A DNA stretch of 64,000 nt from an uncultured Clostridia bacterium (GTDB lineage: Bacteria; Bacillota; Clostridia; Oscillospirales; Acutalibacteraceae): positions 119,074 through 183,073 of the forward strand of contig CANRHD010000002.1 in NCBI GenBank assembly GCA_947630285.1, in the 5' to 3' direction. Of the stretch, positions 43,926 through 52,182 are shown one piece after another. The notes below the pieces were generated by a model. That model ran no database searches, was not told the origin of the DNA, and was given only the letters and a program-made list of their open reading frames with translations. Position 1 is the stretch's first letter, and every line of letters begins with the position of its first letter. The translations under genes and the position numbers were made by a program.

Positions 43926-45680
43926 ATGCGTGAAAATTTAATATTCGGCATCAACGGCCCCGTTGTAACGGTTAAGGGTCATACGGATTTGAGTATGATG
44001 GAAACCGTATATGTCGGCAACGCAAGGCTTATAGGCGAGGTAATCAAGGTAAACGCCGACTCGACCACAATCCAGGTTTACGAAGAAACCACGGGGCTTA
44101 AGCCGGGCGAACCGGTAATTTCAACGGGTTCGGCGCTGAGCGTAACCCTCGGTCCCGGAATTATAGGCAATATTTTTGACGGCATCGAGCGCCCTCTCCC
44201 CGAAATTAAAAATAAATTCGGCGCATTTATAGGCAGGGGCGCAGACTTTAACGCCATAAACACCGAGAAAAAATACAGCGTTACCGTTACCGTAAAGCCG
44301 GGCGACAAATTAAAGGGCGGCGATATATTCGCAACCTGCCCCGAGAGCTCCGCAATCGTTCACAAGGCCATGGTAAGCCCGTATATTTGCGGAGAGGTAA
44401 CGGAGGTTGCCGCTGACGGCGAATACACGGTAAACGATACGATAGTAAAACTCAAAAAGGACAACGGGGAAATCGAGGAGCTTACGCTTTCGCAAAAATG
44501 GCCTATAAGAACTCCCCGTCCTATTAAAAAAAGGCTTCCTGCAACAAAGCCGCTTATCACGGGTCAAAGGGTAATCGACTCGGTATTCCCCATTGCAAAG
44601 GGAGGCGCTGCGGCGATACCCGGAGGCTTCGGAACGGGAAAGACCATGACCCAGCATCAGCTTGCAAAGTGGTGCGACGCCGATATTATTATTTATGTCG
44701 GCTGCGGCGAAAGAGGAAACGAAATGACGCAGGTACTTTCCGAGTTTTCGGAAATTACCGACCCCAAAAGCGGAAAGCCTCTTTTAGACCGAACCGTACT
44801 TATTGCAAACACCTCAAATATGCCCGTTGCCGCAAGAGAGGCGTCCATTTACACGGGCATAACGCTTGCCGAATATTACAGGGATATGGGTTACCACACC
44901 GCTCTGATGGCGGACTCCACCTCCCGTTGGGCGGAAGCGTTGAGGGAAATTTCCGGCAGGCTTGAGGAAATGCCGGCAGACGAAGGCTTCCCTGCCTATC
45001 TGCCCTCCCGTCTTTCGGAATTTTACGAGCGTTCGGGCTATGTTGAAAATCTCAACGGCACGGAGGGCTCTATTTCGCTTATTGGCGCCGTTTCTCCGCA
45101 GGGCTCGGATTTTTCGGAACCCGTTACGCAAAACACAAAAAGATATACCCGTTGCTTCTGGGCGCTTGACAAGGCGCTTGCCTACGCCAGGCACTATCCG
45201 GCAATCAACTGGACGCTTTCCTACAGCGAATACACAAACGACCTTTCAAACTGGTACAGGGACAATATTTCCCCCCTGTTCATGTCCTACCGAGATGAAA
45301 TTTGCTCGTTACTGCTCGAGGAAAATTCGCTTATGGAAATTGTAAAGCTTATAGGCTCAGATGTTCTTCCCGACGACCAAAAGCTGATTATTGAAATTGC
45401 AAGGGTAATCAGGGTGGGCTTTTTACAGCAAAACGCTTTTCACAAGGACGACACCTTTGTTCCGCTTGAAAAGCAGTTTAAAATGATGGAGGTTATACTT
45501 CATCTCTACCACCGTGCAAAAACGGTTACGGAAAGGCAGATACCCATTTCAAAAATTACGGCAACGGGGCTTTTTGATAAGCTTATTCAGATAAAATACG
45601 ATATTCCCAACGACAAGCTTCAGATGTTCGACCTCTATATGCAGGAAATCGACGAAGAGCTTGATAAGATATTAAAGTAA
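43926..45680 (+). CDS. ntpA: V-type ATPase catalytic subunit A
   Basis: 584 aa. Walker [12 protein letters not shown] (residue ~235), Walker B region [19 protein letters not shown], conserved GERGNEM with the catalytic Glu, and the A-type non-homologous insert (about 120-190). Hydrolyses or makes ATP in the cytoplasmic V1 head. RBS GGGGGTAG. Confidence 0.98.
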   Translation: MRENLIFGINGPVVTVKGHTDLSMMETVYVGNARLIGEVIKVNADSTTIQVYEETTGLKPGEPVISTGSALSVTLGPGIIGNIFDGIERPLPEIKNKFGAFIGRGADFNAINTEKKYSVTVTVKPGDKLKGGDIFATCPESSAIVHKAMVSPYICGEVTEVAADGEYTVNDTIVKLKKDNGEIEELTLSQKWPIRTPRPIKKRLPATKPLITGQRVIDSVFPIAKGGAAAIPGGFGTGKTMTQHQLAKWCDADIIIYVGCGERGNEMTQVLSEFSEITDPKSGKPLLDRTVLIANTSNMPVAAREASIYTGITLAEYYRDMGYHTALMADSTSRWAEALREISGRLEEMPADEGFPAYLPSRLSEFYERSGYVENLNGTEGSISLIGAVSPQGSDFSEPVTQNTKRYTRCFWALDKALAYARHYPAINWTLSYSEYTNDLSNWYRDNISPLFMSYRDEICSLLLEENSLMEIVKLIGSDVLPDDQKLIIEIARVIRVGFLQQNAFHKDDTFVPLEKQFKMMEVILHLYHRAKTVTERQIPISKITATGLFDKLIQIKYDIPNDKLQMFDLYMQEIDEELDKILK

Positions 45681-45694
45681 GGCAGGTGGGCTTT

Positions 45695-47074
45695 TTGGTT
45701 ATTAAACATTTAAAACTTGATGAAATCAACGGCTCGCTTGTGAGTATTGACAGCGTAAAAGACGCATCTAACGAGGAAATAGTTACGCTTGAGCTTGAAG
45801 ACGGTACTAAGAGAATGGGAAGAATAGTAAAAATCGACGGCGACAGAATAACCGTTCAGGTTTTTGAGGGAACACGGGGACTTTCCATGACAAATGTAAC
45901 GACCTCGCTTTCGGGAGAGGCGATGAAAATCCCCCTTTCCCCCGAAATTTTGGGCAGAACCTTTGACGGCCTTTTCAGACCCATAGACGGTCTGGGCGAG
46001 ATTTACCCGGACGAAAGGCGTGAGGTCAACGGCTCGCCTATAAACCCCGTATCCCGTGAATATCCAAAGAATTTTATACAGACGGGCATCTCTTCCATAG
46101 ACGCCCTTGCAACGCTTATAAGGGGGCAGAAGCTTCCCATATTTTCAGGTTCGGGTATGAAGCACAACGAGCTTGCCGTTCAGTTGGTTAAGCAATCCAC
46201 AATTTCCGACGGCGAGGATTTTGCCATTGTTTTTGCCGCTATGGGCGTTAAAAACGATGTAGCCATGTATTTCAGAAACTCTTTTGAAGAGGCGAATGTT
46301 ATGGACAGGGTCGTAATGCTTCTCAACCTTGCAAACGACCCCATCGTCGAAAGAATAATGACCCCCAAGTGTGCGCTGACCGTCGCCGAATACCTTGCAT
46401 TTACACTTCACAAGCACATACTTGTAATTATGACGGATATGACCTCCTATTGCGAAGCTCTGAGGGAATTTTCAAGCTCAAAGGGAGAAATTCCTGGCAG
46501 AAAGGGCTTCCCCGGATACCTGTATTCCGACCTTGCCTCCATATATGAGAGGGCAGGTATGATTTCGGGCGTGGAGGGTTCGGTAACTCAAATACCTATT
46601 TTAACCATGCCCAACGACGATATTACCCACCCCGTTCCCGACCTTACGGGATACATCACCGAGGGTCAGATAGTTCTCGACAGGGGGCTTGACTACAAGG
46701 GCATTTATCCTCCTGTCAGCGTTTTGCCGTCGCTTTCCCGTCTTATGAAGGACGGCATAGGCGAAGGCTTTACAAGGGAGGATCATCAGACGCTTGCAAA
46801 CCAGCTCCTTGCGACCTATGCTAAGGTTCAGGACGCAAAGGCTCTCGCCTCGGTTATAGGCGAAGACGAGTTAAGCAATGAGGATAAACTGTTGCTTACT
46901 TTCGGCAATGAATTTGAGGGAAAATTCCTTAACCAGAACCCGGAGGAAAACAGATCCATAGAGCAAACCCTTGACTTGGGCTGGGAACTGCTCTCGCTTT
47001 TGCCGAGAAATATGCTTGACCGTGTTGACGACAAGACAATAGAAAAGCACTACAGACCGAATACTGCCGATTAA
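45695..47074 (+). CDS. ntpB: V-type ATPase regulatory subunit B
   Basis: 459 aa from the TTG at 45695, chosen because AGGTGG lies 5 bases before it; a GTG at 45686 is the alternative. Nucleotide-binding fold without a Walker A Lys (SGSGMKHNE at residue ~150), as expected for the non-catalytic subunit, and [20 protein letters not shown] near residue 245. Alternates with subunit A in the head. Confidence 0.96.
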   Translation: MVIKHLKLDEINGSLVSIDSVKDASNEEIVTLELEDGTKRMGRIVKIDGDRITVQVFEGTRGLSMTNVTTSLSGEAMKIPLSPEILGRTFDGLFRPIDGLGEIYPDERREVNGSPINPVSREYPKNFIQTGISSIDALATLIRGQKLPIFSGSGMKHNELAVQLVKQSTISDGEDFAIVFAAMGVKNDVAMYFRNSFEEANVMDRVVMLLNLANDPIVERIMTPKCALTVAEYLAFTLHKHILVIMTDMTSYCEALREFSSSKGEIPGRKGFPGYLYSDLASIYERAGMISGVEGSVTQIPILTMPNDDITHPVPDLTGYITEGQIVLDRGLDYKGIYPPVSVLPSLSRLMKDGIGEGFTREDHQTLANQLLATYAKVQDAKALASVIGEDELSNEDKLLLTFGNEFEGKFLNQNPEENRSIEQTLDLGWELLSLLPRNMLDRVDDKTIEKHYRPNTAD

Positions 47075-47103
47075 ATACGGGTAACGGGAAAGGAGCGTGT
47101 AAA

Positions 47104-47721
47104 ATGGCAAATGTAGTACCGACCAAGGCCAATCTTATGGCTACGCAAAAATCTCTTTCGCTTGCAAAGCTCGGCTATGAGCTTATGGACAGAAAGAGAA
47201 ATATACTTGTGCGTGAGATGATGGCGCTTATCGACGAAGCCAAGGAAGTCGAGGAAAACATTAACGCCGTCTACGAAAAGGCATATAAATCCCTGCAAAA
47301 AGCCAACATCACGCTCGGCCTGTGTTCCGATTACGCTCGCTGTGTTCCGATAGATAACAGCATCGAGCTTGATTTTAAAAGCATTATGGGCGTTGAAATA
47401 CCCGTGGTAAGCGCACGGGAGCCGATTTTGAAGAACTATTACGGCTTTGACGGGACAAACTCCTATCTTGACGAGGCGTATTTTAATTTTAACGAGGCGA
47501 AAAAAATGACCGTAAAGCTTGCCGAAACGCAAACGGCGATTTACCGTCTTGCTGACGCCGTTAAAAAAACGCAAAAGAGGGCCAACGCCTTAAACAACAT
47601 TATGATTCCCCAATTCACCCAAACCGTTAAAAGCATTTCGGAGGCTCTTGACGAAAAGGAGAGGGAGGATTTCACCAGGCTCAAGGTTGTTAAGCGGTAC
47701 AAAGAGAAAAAAGAAAAATAA
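47104..47721 (+). CDS. ntpD: V-type ATPase central-stalk subunit D
   Basis: 205 aa. N-terminal and C-terminal long helices form the rotor axle: VVPTKANLMATQKSLSLA and later VKKTQKRANALNNIMIPQ, both typical of subunit D. Last gene of the operon, followed by a strong terminator at 47726. Confidence 0.95.
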   Translation: MANVVPTKANLMATQKSLSLAKLGYELMDRKRNILVREMMALIDEAKEVEENINAVYEKAYKSLQKANITLGLCSDYARCVPIDNSIELDFKSIMGVEIPVVSAREPILKNYYGFDGTNSYLDEAYFNFNEAKKMTVKLAETQTAIYRLADAVKKTQKRANALNNIMIPQFTQTVKSISEALDEKEREDFTRLKVVKRYKEKKEK

Positions 47722-47725
47722 AGTT

Positions 47726-47764
47726 AAAGCGGTTATACCTTGTTCTCCTTGGTATAACCGCTTT
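47726..47764. terminator. Terminator of the V-ATPase operon
   Basis: Perfect 14-bp stem AAAGCGGTTATACC / GGTATAACCGCTTT with an 11-base loop, then GGTTTT. Shares its 12-bp core stem with the terminator at 29326-29366. Confidence 0.9.
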
Positions 47765-47828
47765 GGTTTTACTTATAAAAATATAATTTTATCATAATAT
47801 CATATTAAAAATACTATGTAATAATTGC

Positions 47829-47921
47829 TTTTTTCAAAAGCGCAGGAAACCCCCGGCGAGAGTTTCCCATAATCTTATTCCTTTTGTGCATATTGCCAAG
47901 TGAAACATACTTTTTCTACAC
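47829..47921 (-). repeat. Partial copy D (left half) of the hairpin element
   Basis: Contains the left end (TGAAACATACTTTTTCTACAC on this strand, split at 47901-47921), TTCCTTTTGTGCATATTG and the GC hairpin with a CCGGCGA loop, then jumps to AAAGCGCAGGA: about 45 bases including the second hairpin have been lost. 47943-47976 next to it resembles the degenerate module at 6041-6105. Confidence 0.75.
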
Positions 47922-47992
47922 GCTGCCCCTATCAGGGGAATTACCTTTTGAAAAGGCTTGTGCGAAACTTTGAATATCTATTCTTTTAATTT

Positions 47993-49192
47993 TTATTTAT
48001 TTATCAAATTTTCAAACGGCTCTAAACTTCTGTCCAAAATGCCGTGCATCTGCGCTATTGCAACGCCGTAGTTTACCATGGGTACGGAATTGTCCGTGCA
48101 AACGCCCATACGCCTGTGCATTTCTCTTGGAGTGAGCATACAGCCGCCGCAATGTATAACAAGTGAAAATTCGCTTAAATCCTCGGGAAAATCATTGCCC
48201 GAGGAAAATTTATATTCAAGCTTCTTTCCCGTGTATTCCTCCAGCCACTTGGGGAGCTTCACACTGCCTATGTCGCCGCACTGCCTGTGATGAGTACAGC
48301 CCTCGGATATTAAAACCTTATCGCCGTCGCAAAGCTTTTCTATTTGCCTTGCGCCCCTTACAAGCTCCGAAAGCTCGCCCTTATAGCGTGCAAAAAGTAT
48401 TGAAAACGAAGTCAGCATTATATCCTGCGGAACTGTTTTTGAAACCTTTTCAAACACCTGTGAATCGGTTATGACTAATTTCGGCTTTCGGTTAAGCGAG
48501 GCTATGGTATCGGCAAGCTCCGTATCACGGCATACCACTGCCGAAGCGCCTGCCTCCAATATATCCCTTATGGTCTGCTGTTGCGGCAATATCAGCCTGC
48601 CCTTAGGTGCGGCCTTATCAATAGGCACAACAAGCACTACCTTATCTCCGCACTCTATGAGGTCGGAAACGAGCTTTTTGCCGTCGTCGCCGTTTTTCAC
48701 AAGGTTTGCGAGCATTTCTTTAAGCTCGTAAATATTTTTATTTTTAACGGCGCTTACATAAATTTCGTTTTTGCCGCCCTCTCTGCCGCCGTCCTCAAGC
48801 AGATCTGATTTGTTAAAGGCGACTATATAGGGCAGTCCTTTTTCCTTAATTATCTCCAAAAGCTCCCTGTCGCTCTCGCCCATACCCTTTGTGCCGTCAA
48901 CAACAAGCACGGCTATATCGGCAGAGTTTAAAACCTGTCTTGTCTTTTTCACCCTGAGTCCGCCGAGCCTGCCCTCATCGTCTATGCCTGCCGTATCTAT
49001 TATAACGACCGGACCCAAGGGCAAAAGCTCCATAGCCTTCCTGACCGGATCCGTCGTAGTACCGGCAACCTCCGAAACAACGGCGAGCTCCTGCCCCGTA
49101 ACGGCGTTTACAAGGCTTGATTTGCCGGCGTTTCTTCTTCCGAAAAAGGCGATATGCACTCTCTCTGCGCTGACAGTTTCGTTAAGTCCCAT
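47993..49192 (-). CDS. hydF: [FeFe]-hydrogenase H-cluster maturation GTPase HydF
   Basis: 399 aa. N-terminal TrmE-like GTPase: GRRNAGKSSL (residue ~15), TTTDPV, DTAG, FNKSDL. A dimerisation domain follows, then the C-terminal iron-sulfur site with CTHHRQCG and HCGGCM (the CxH...CxxC ligands, about residues 305 and 350). Acts as scaffold that delivers the 2Fe subcluster to apo-hydrogenase. Last gene of hydE-hydG-hydF, 9 bases after hydG. Confidence 0.97.
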   Translation of the reverse strand: MGLNETVSAERVHIAFFGRRNAGKSSLVNAVTGQELAVVSEVAGTTTDPVRKAMELLPLGPVVIIDTAGIDDEGRLGGLRVKKTRQVLNSADIAVLVVDGTKGMGESDRELLEIIKEKGLPYIVAFNKSDLLEDGGREGGKNEIYVSAVKNKNIYELKEMLANLVKNGDDGKKLVSDLIECGDKVVLVVPIDKAAPKGRLILPQQQTIRDILEAGASAVVCRDTELADTIASLNRKPKLVITDSQVFEKVSKTVPQDIMLTSFSILFARYKGELSELVRGARQIEKLCDGDKVLISEGCTHHRQCGDIGSVKLPKWLEEYTGKKLEYKFSSGNDFPEDLSEFSLVIHCGGCMLTPREMHRRMGVCTDNSVPMVNYGVAIAQMHGILDRSLEPFENLINK

Positions 49193-49201
49193 TTTATCAC
49201 C

Positions 49202-50650
49202 TCAGAAACGGAAATCACGCTTGTTTGAGTTCTTAATGTCCTCAATATTGCGCCTTGCAATTTCCCTTACCTTATCGTTCGGTATTTTTTCAAGCTCCTC
49301 CTCAATCAGCATATAGCCCTTTTTCCTTGTTCCCTCGCTCGCATAATCTACAAGGAATTCGGTCAAGGTCATAAGCGCATTGGGGTGACAGCAGTTTAAT
49401 ATCTGTCCGTTTTTGCAAAGGCTCATAAACCTGTCTCCCGTTCTGCCCTCTCTGTAGCAGGCGGTACAGAACGACGGAATATGCCCGTTGTCCATAAGCC
49501 AGCTTACAACCTCGTCGAGAGTTCTCTGATCCGAAACATCAAACTGCTCGGTATCGTGGGGGCGTTCCTGCTGAGTATATCCGCCGACAGAGGTTCTTGA
49601 AGCTCCGCTTACCTGTGAAATGCCAAGGCGCAAAAGCTTTTCCCTGACCTCCTCCGATTCCCTTGTGGATATGATCATACCAGTATACGGAACGGCAAGG
49701 CGGATACAGGCCGTAATTTTTGCAAAAATTTCGTCTGAAATAGAATTGTCGAATGCGCTCGGGTCAATATCGTCTGCGTGCTTAACACGGGGAACGCTTA
49801 TTGTGTGAGGGCCTACGCCGTGGACAGCCTCGAGATGCTCTGCGTGCATTATAAGGCCGGCAAATTCATACTTATACATTTCAAGACCGAACAGCACGCC
49901 GAGACCGACATCGTCAATGCCGCCTTCCATAGCCCTGTCCATGGCCTCCGTATGGTAATCATAGTCATGCTTCGGCCCTGTGGGATGAAGCTCAAGATAG
50001 CTCTGCTTATGATAAGTCTCCTGGAACAGAATATATGTGCCTATTCCTGCCTCCTTGAGCTTGCGGTAATTTTCAACGGTCGTTGCGGCTATGTTTACAT
50101 TAACACGCCTTATATCGCCGTTTTTGTGATGAACGCCGTAAATGGTTTTGATACATTCCAAAATATACTCTATCGGATTGTTTACAGGGTCCTCGCCTGC
50201 CTCGATAGCCAACCGCTTATGGCCCATATCCTGAAGCGCTATTACCTCGTCCCTTACCTCCTGCTGGGTAAGCTTTTTACGGGGTATGTGCTTATTCTTC
50301 ATGTGATACGGGCAGTATAGACACCCGTTTACGCAGTAGTTTGAAAGATAAAGCGGTGCAAACATAACTATACGGTTGCCGTAAAAGGCAAGCTTTATCT
50401 CCTCGGCTATTTTATAAATTTCCTCGATTTTTTCAGGTATATCGCAGGCGAGCAGAACAGAGGCCTCCCTGTGAGTAAGGCCGTTGCACCTGGTTGCGTT
50501 CCCGATTTTATAGGGACGGGCCTTTTTCAATATGCTGTCGATAAACTCGACATTGTTTTTGTTCTCCTCTGCATATTTCAGGGTTGCCCTGATTTCCTCG
50601 TCGTTGATAAACTCCTCTGCTTTAAGTGATTTCGGGTTATAAACTGCCAT
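49202..50650 (-). CDS. hydG: [FeFe]-hydrogenase H-cluster radical SAM maturase HydG
   Basis: 482 aa. Radical SAM tyrosine lyase that makes the CO and CN ligands. The SAM cluster is CVNGCLYC (CX3CX2C, residue ~108); the auxiliary cluster CX2CX22C begins at FCTACYREG near residue 394 and ends at the CC of ILNCCHPNA. The ThiH-like barrel is complete. RBS AAAGGA. 19 bases after hydE. Confidence 0.98.
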   Translation of the reverse strand: MAVYNPKSLKAEEFINDEEIRATLKYAEENKNNVEFIDSILKKARPYKIGNATRCNGLTHREASVLLACDIPEKIEEIYKIAEEIKLAFYGNRIVMFAPLYLSNYCVNGCLYCPYHMKNKHIPRKKLTQQEVRDEVIALQDMGHKRLAIEAGEDPVNNPIEYILECIKTIYGVHHKNGDIRRVNVNIAATTVENYRKLKEAGIGTYILFQETYHKQSYLELHPTGPKHDYDYHTEAMDRAMEGGIDDVGLGVLFGLEMYKYEFAGLIMHAEHLEAVHGVGPHTISVPRVKHADDIDPSAFDNSISDEIFAKITACIRLAVPYTGMIISTRESEEVREKLLRLGISQVSGASRTSVGGYTQQERPHDTEQFDVSDQRTLDEVVSWLMDNGHIPSFCTACYREGRTGDRFMSLCKNGQILNCCHPNALMTLTEFLVDYASEGTRKKGYMLIEEELEKIPNDKVREIARRNIEDIKNSNKRDFRF

Positions 50651-50669
50651 TTTTATTTTCCTTTCATAA

Positions 50670-51719
50670 TTAAAATTCTTTTATATCGCCTCTGTCGACC
50701 ACGACCTCGCAGCCGATTTCGTGCATTTGCTCTTTTAAAATTTCAAGCCCCTGTGCGGACTCGCCGCCCGAATAGACCTTGCCGTTATACAGCTGATACT
50801 TTTCCCTTACCGAAACGGGAGAAAGATTTGGCATAACGACATTTGCGCCCGAAAGTATGCCCATTTGCCTGCCGTTTTGCCTTACGGTTCCGAGCGCCGT
50901 GGTAGCAGGCAGGAGTATTGTCGGCTTAATAAGCCTTATAACAGAAAGCAAAAAGCAGGTAAGCTCTGCGCTGCCGCCGTTCTCGTTGCCAAACGGTGTT
51001 TGGCGATGCGGTATGAACGGGCCTATTCCGCACATATGCGGCGAAAACTCTTCGATAAATTTTAAATCCTTTGCAAGGCAATCACTTGTCTGATACGGCG
51101 AACCCACCATAAAACCGCAGCCTGTCTGATAGCCTATCTGTTTTAGCTGTTTAAGCGACTCTATCCTGTTTTCAAAGCTCATATTACTCGGGTGCAGTCT
51201 TGAATAATGCGCCTTGTCCGCCGTTTCGTGGCGGAGAAGATACCTGTCCGCACCTGCGTCAAAAAGCCTTTTATAGCTTTCAAATCCCCTCTCGCCGAGC
51301 GAGAGCGTAACCGCACAGTCGGGATAGCTCTTTTTGATTTCGCCTATTATGCCGCAGAGTATACCGTCGGTGAAATAAGCGTCCTCGCCGCCCTGAAGCA
51401 CAAAGCTCCTGAACCCTAAAGAGTACCCCTCGTCACAGCATTGAAGAATTTGCGCCGCAGTCAGCCTGTAGCGTTCGCAGTTCTTATTACTGCGCCGTAT
51501 TCCGCAATAGAGACAATCGTTTTTGCATATGTTGCTTATCTCTATCAAGCCCCTTATATAAACGGAATTTGAATAAACGGCACGCTTCGCCGAAACCGCC
51601 TTTTCCCTCAAATACTCCGTAAGCGCAGGGGATCTGTTGTCGATAAGATATTTATATTCGCTTTCCTCAAGGGAATGTGTTTTTAGAAGTTTATCCGCAA
51701 GTAAAATACCGTCTAACAT
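50670..51719 (-). CDS. hydE: [FeFe]-hydrogenase H-cluster radical SAM maturase HydE
   Basis: 349 aa. BioB-like radical SAM enzyme for the bridging dithiomethylamine of the H-cluster. SAM motif CKNDCLYC (CX3CX2C, residue ~64) and the conserved LQGGEDAYFTD and PFIPHRQTPFG. Starts 8 bases after the small regulator gene with a weak ribosome site, hence probably translationally coupled. Confidence 0.97.
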   Translation of the reverse strand: MLDGILLADKLLKTHSLEESEYKYLIDNRSPALTEYLREKAVSAKRAVYSNSVYIRGLIEISNICKNDCLYCGIRRSNKNCERYRLTAAQILQCCDEGYSLGFRSFVLQGGEDAYFTDGILCGIIGEIKKSYPDCAVTLSLGERGFESYKRLFDAGADRYLLRHETADKAHYSRLHPSNMSFENRIESLKQLKQIGYQTGCGFMVGSPYQTSDCLAKDLKFIEEFSPHMCGIGPFIPHRQTPFGNENGGSAELTCFLLSVIRLIKPTILLPATTALGTVRQNGRQMGILSGANVVMPNLSPVSVREKYQLYNGKVYSGGESAQGLEILKEQMHEIGCEVVVDRGDIKEF

Positions 51720-51727
51720 AAGCCCGA

Positions 51728-51991
51728 TTATTTTATATTGGAATATGCGGTTTTCACGCTTACTCCGTCCAATTTGCCTATTTTCCCCGAAACTGCGGAT
51801 ATAATCTCCTGCGGTGCGTCAATGGCGACGCTTATAATGCTTATATTTCTTTCCCTGTACGGAATACCCATTCTGCCGACTATATATTTTCCGCACTCGT
51901 GCAAAACGGAGTTAATGCTTTCGGCGCTGTCGGTATTTTCAACTATAATCCCAATCACCGCAACACGGTAATCGGCTCTGTTTTCGGCCAT
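51728..51991 (-). CDS. TM1266-like putative regulator of the iron-only hydrogenase system
   Basis: 87 aa, ferredoxin-like/NikR-C-terminal type domain: RVAVIGIIVENTDSAESIN, then GRMGIPYRERNISIISVAID and the final GKLDGVSVKTAYSN. The family lies beside hydrogenase and H-cluster maturation genes in anaerobes; molecular role unproven (no DNA-binding segment is present). RBS AAGGAGAGAGG. First gene of the operon, directly after the leader terminator. Confidence 0.9.
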   Translation of the reverse strand: MAENRADYRVAVIGIIVENTDSAESINSVLHECGKYIVGRMGIPYRERNISIISVAIDAPQEIISAVSGKIGKLDGVSVKTAYSNIK

Positions 51992-52127
51992 ATTCCTCTC
52001 TCCTTAAAACAAAAAACTGCGCCCAAAAAAGCACAGTTCAAAATTACCGAATTTTTTTAAATTCAATATAATATCGGTTATGAGCGTGCCTTTCTCGTCG
52101 GAAAATTCCTCTTAGTCAGGAACCGAT
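51992..52127 (-). ncRNA. Structured leader with attenuator before the hyd maturation operon
   Basis: Starting near the promoter, RNA positions 52127-52073 are closed by ATCGGTT / AACCGAT and contain TTCCT / AGGAA and the segment AGAAAGGCACG (52095-52085). An intrinsic terminator (52037-52009) follows before the first gene. AGAAAGGCACG can alternatively pair with TGTGCTTTTTT (52035-52025), the left arm and loop of the terminator, 11 bp including three G-U pairs. This is the layout of a transcriptional riboswitch or attenuator. I recognise no known class. Confidence 0.5.
52009..52037 (-). terminator. Leader terminator in front of the hyd operon
   Basis: ACTGTGC / GCGCAGT, 7 bp with one G-U pair, loop TTTTTTGG-type, followed by TTTTTTG on the minus strand; it ends only 18 bases before the first start codon and is downstream of the promoter. 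Confidence 0.75.
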
Positions 52128-52130
52128 TAG

Positions 52131-52159
52131 ATTATACAACGGTTTTTTTATTAAATCAA
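52131..52159 (-). promoter_or_regulatory. Sigma-A promoter of the hyd maturation operon
   Basis: Minus-strand TTGATT (52154-52159), 17-bp spacer, TATAAT (52131-52136). It places the RNA start at or just inside the closing stem of the leader. Confidence 0.8.
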
Positions 52160-52182
52160 TATATTTTTTTTGGAAAAATAAT

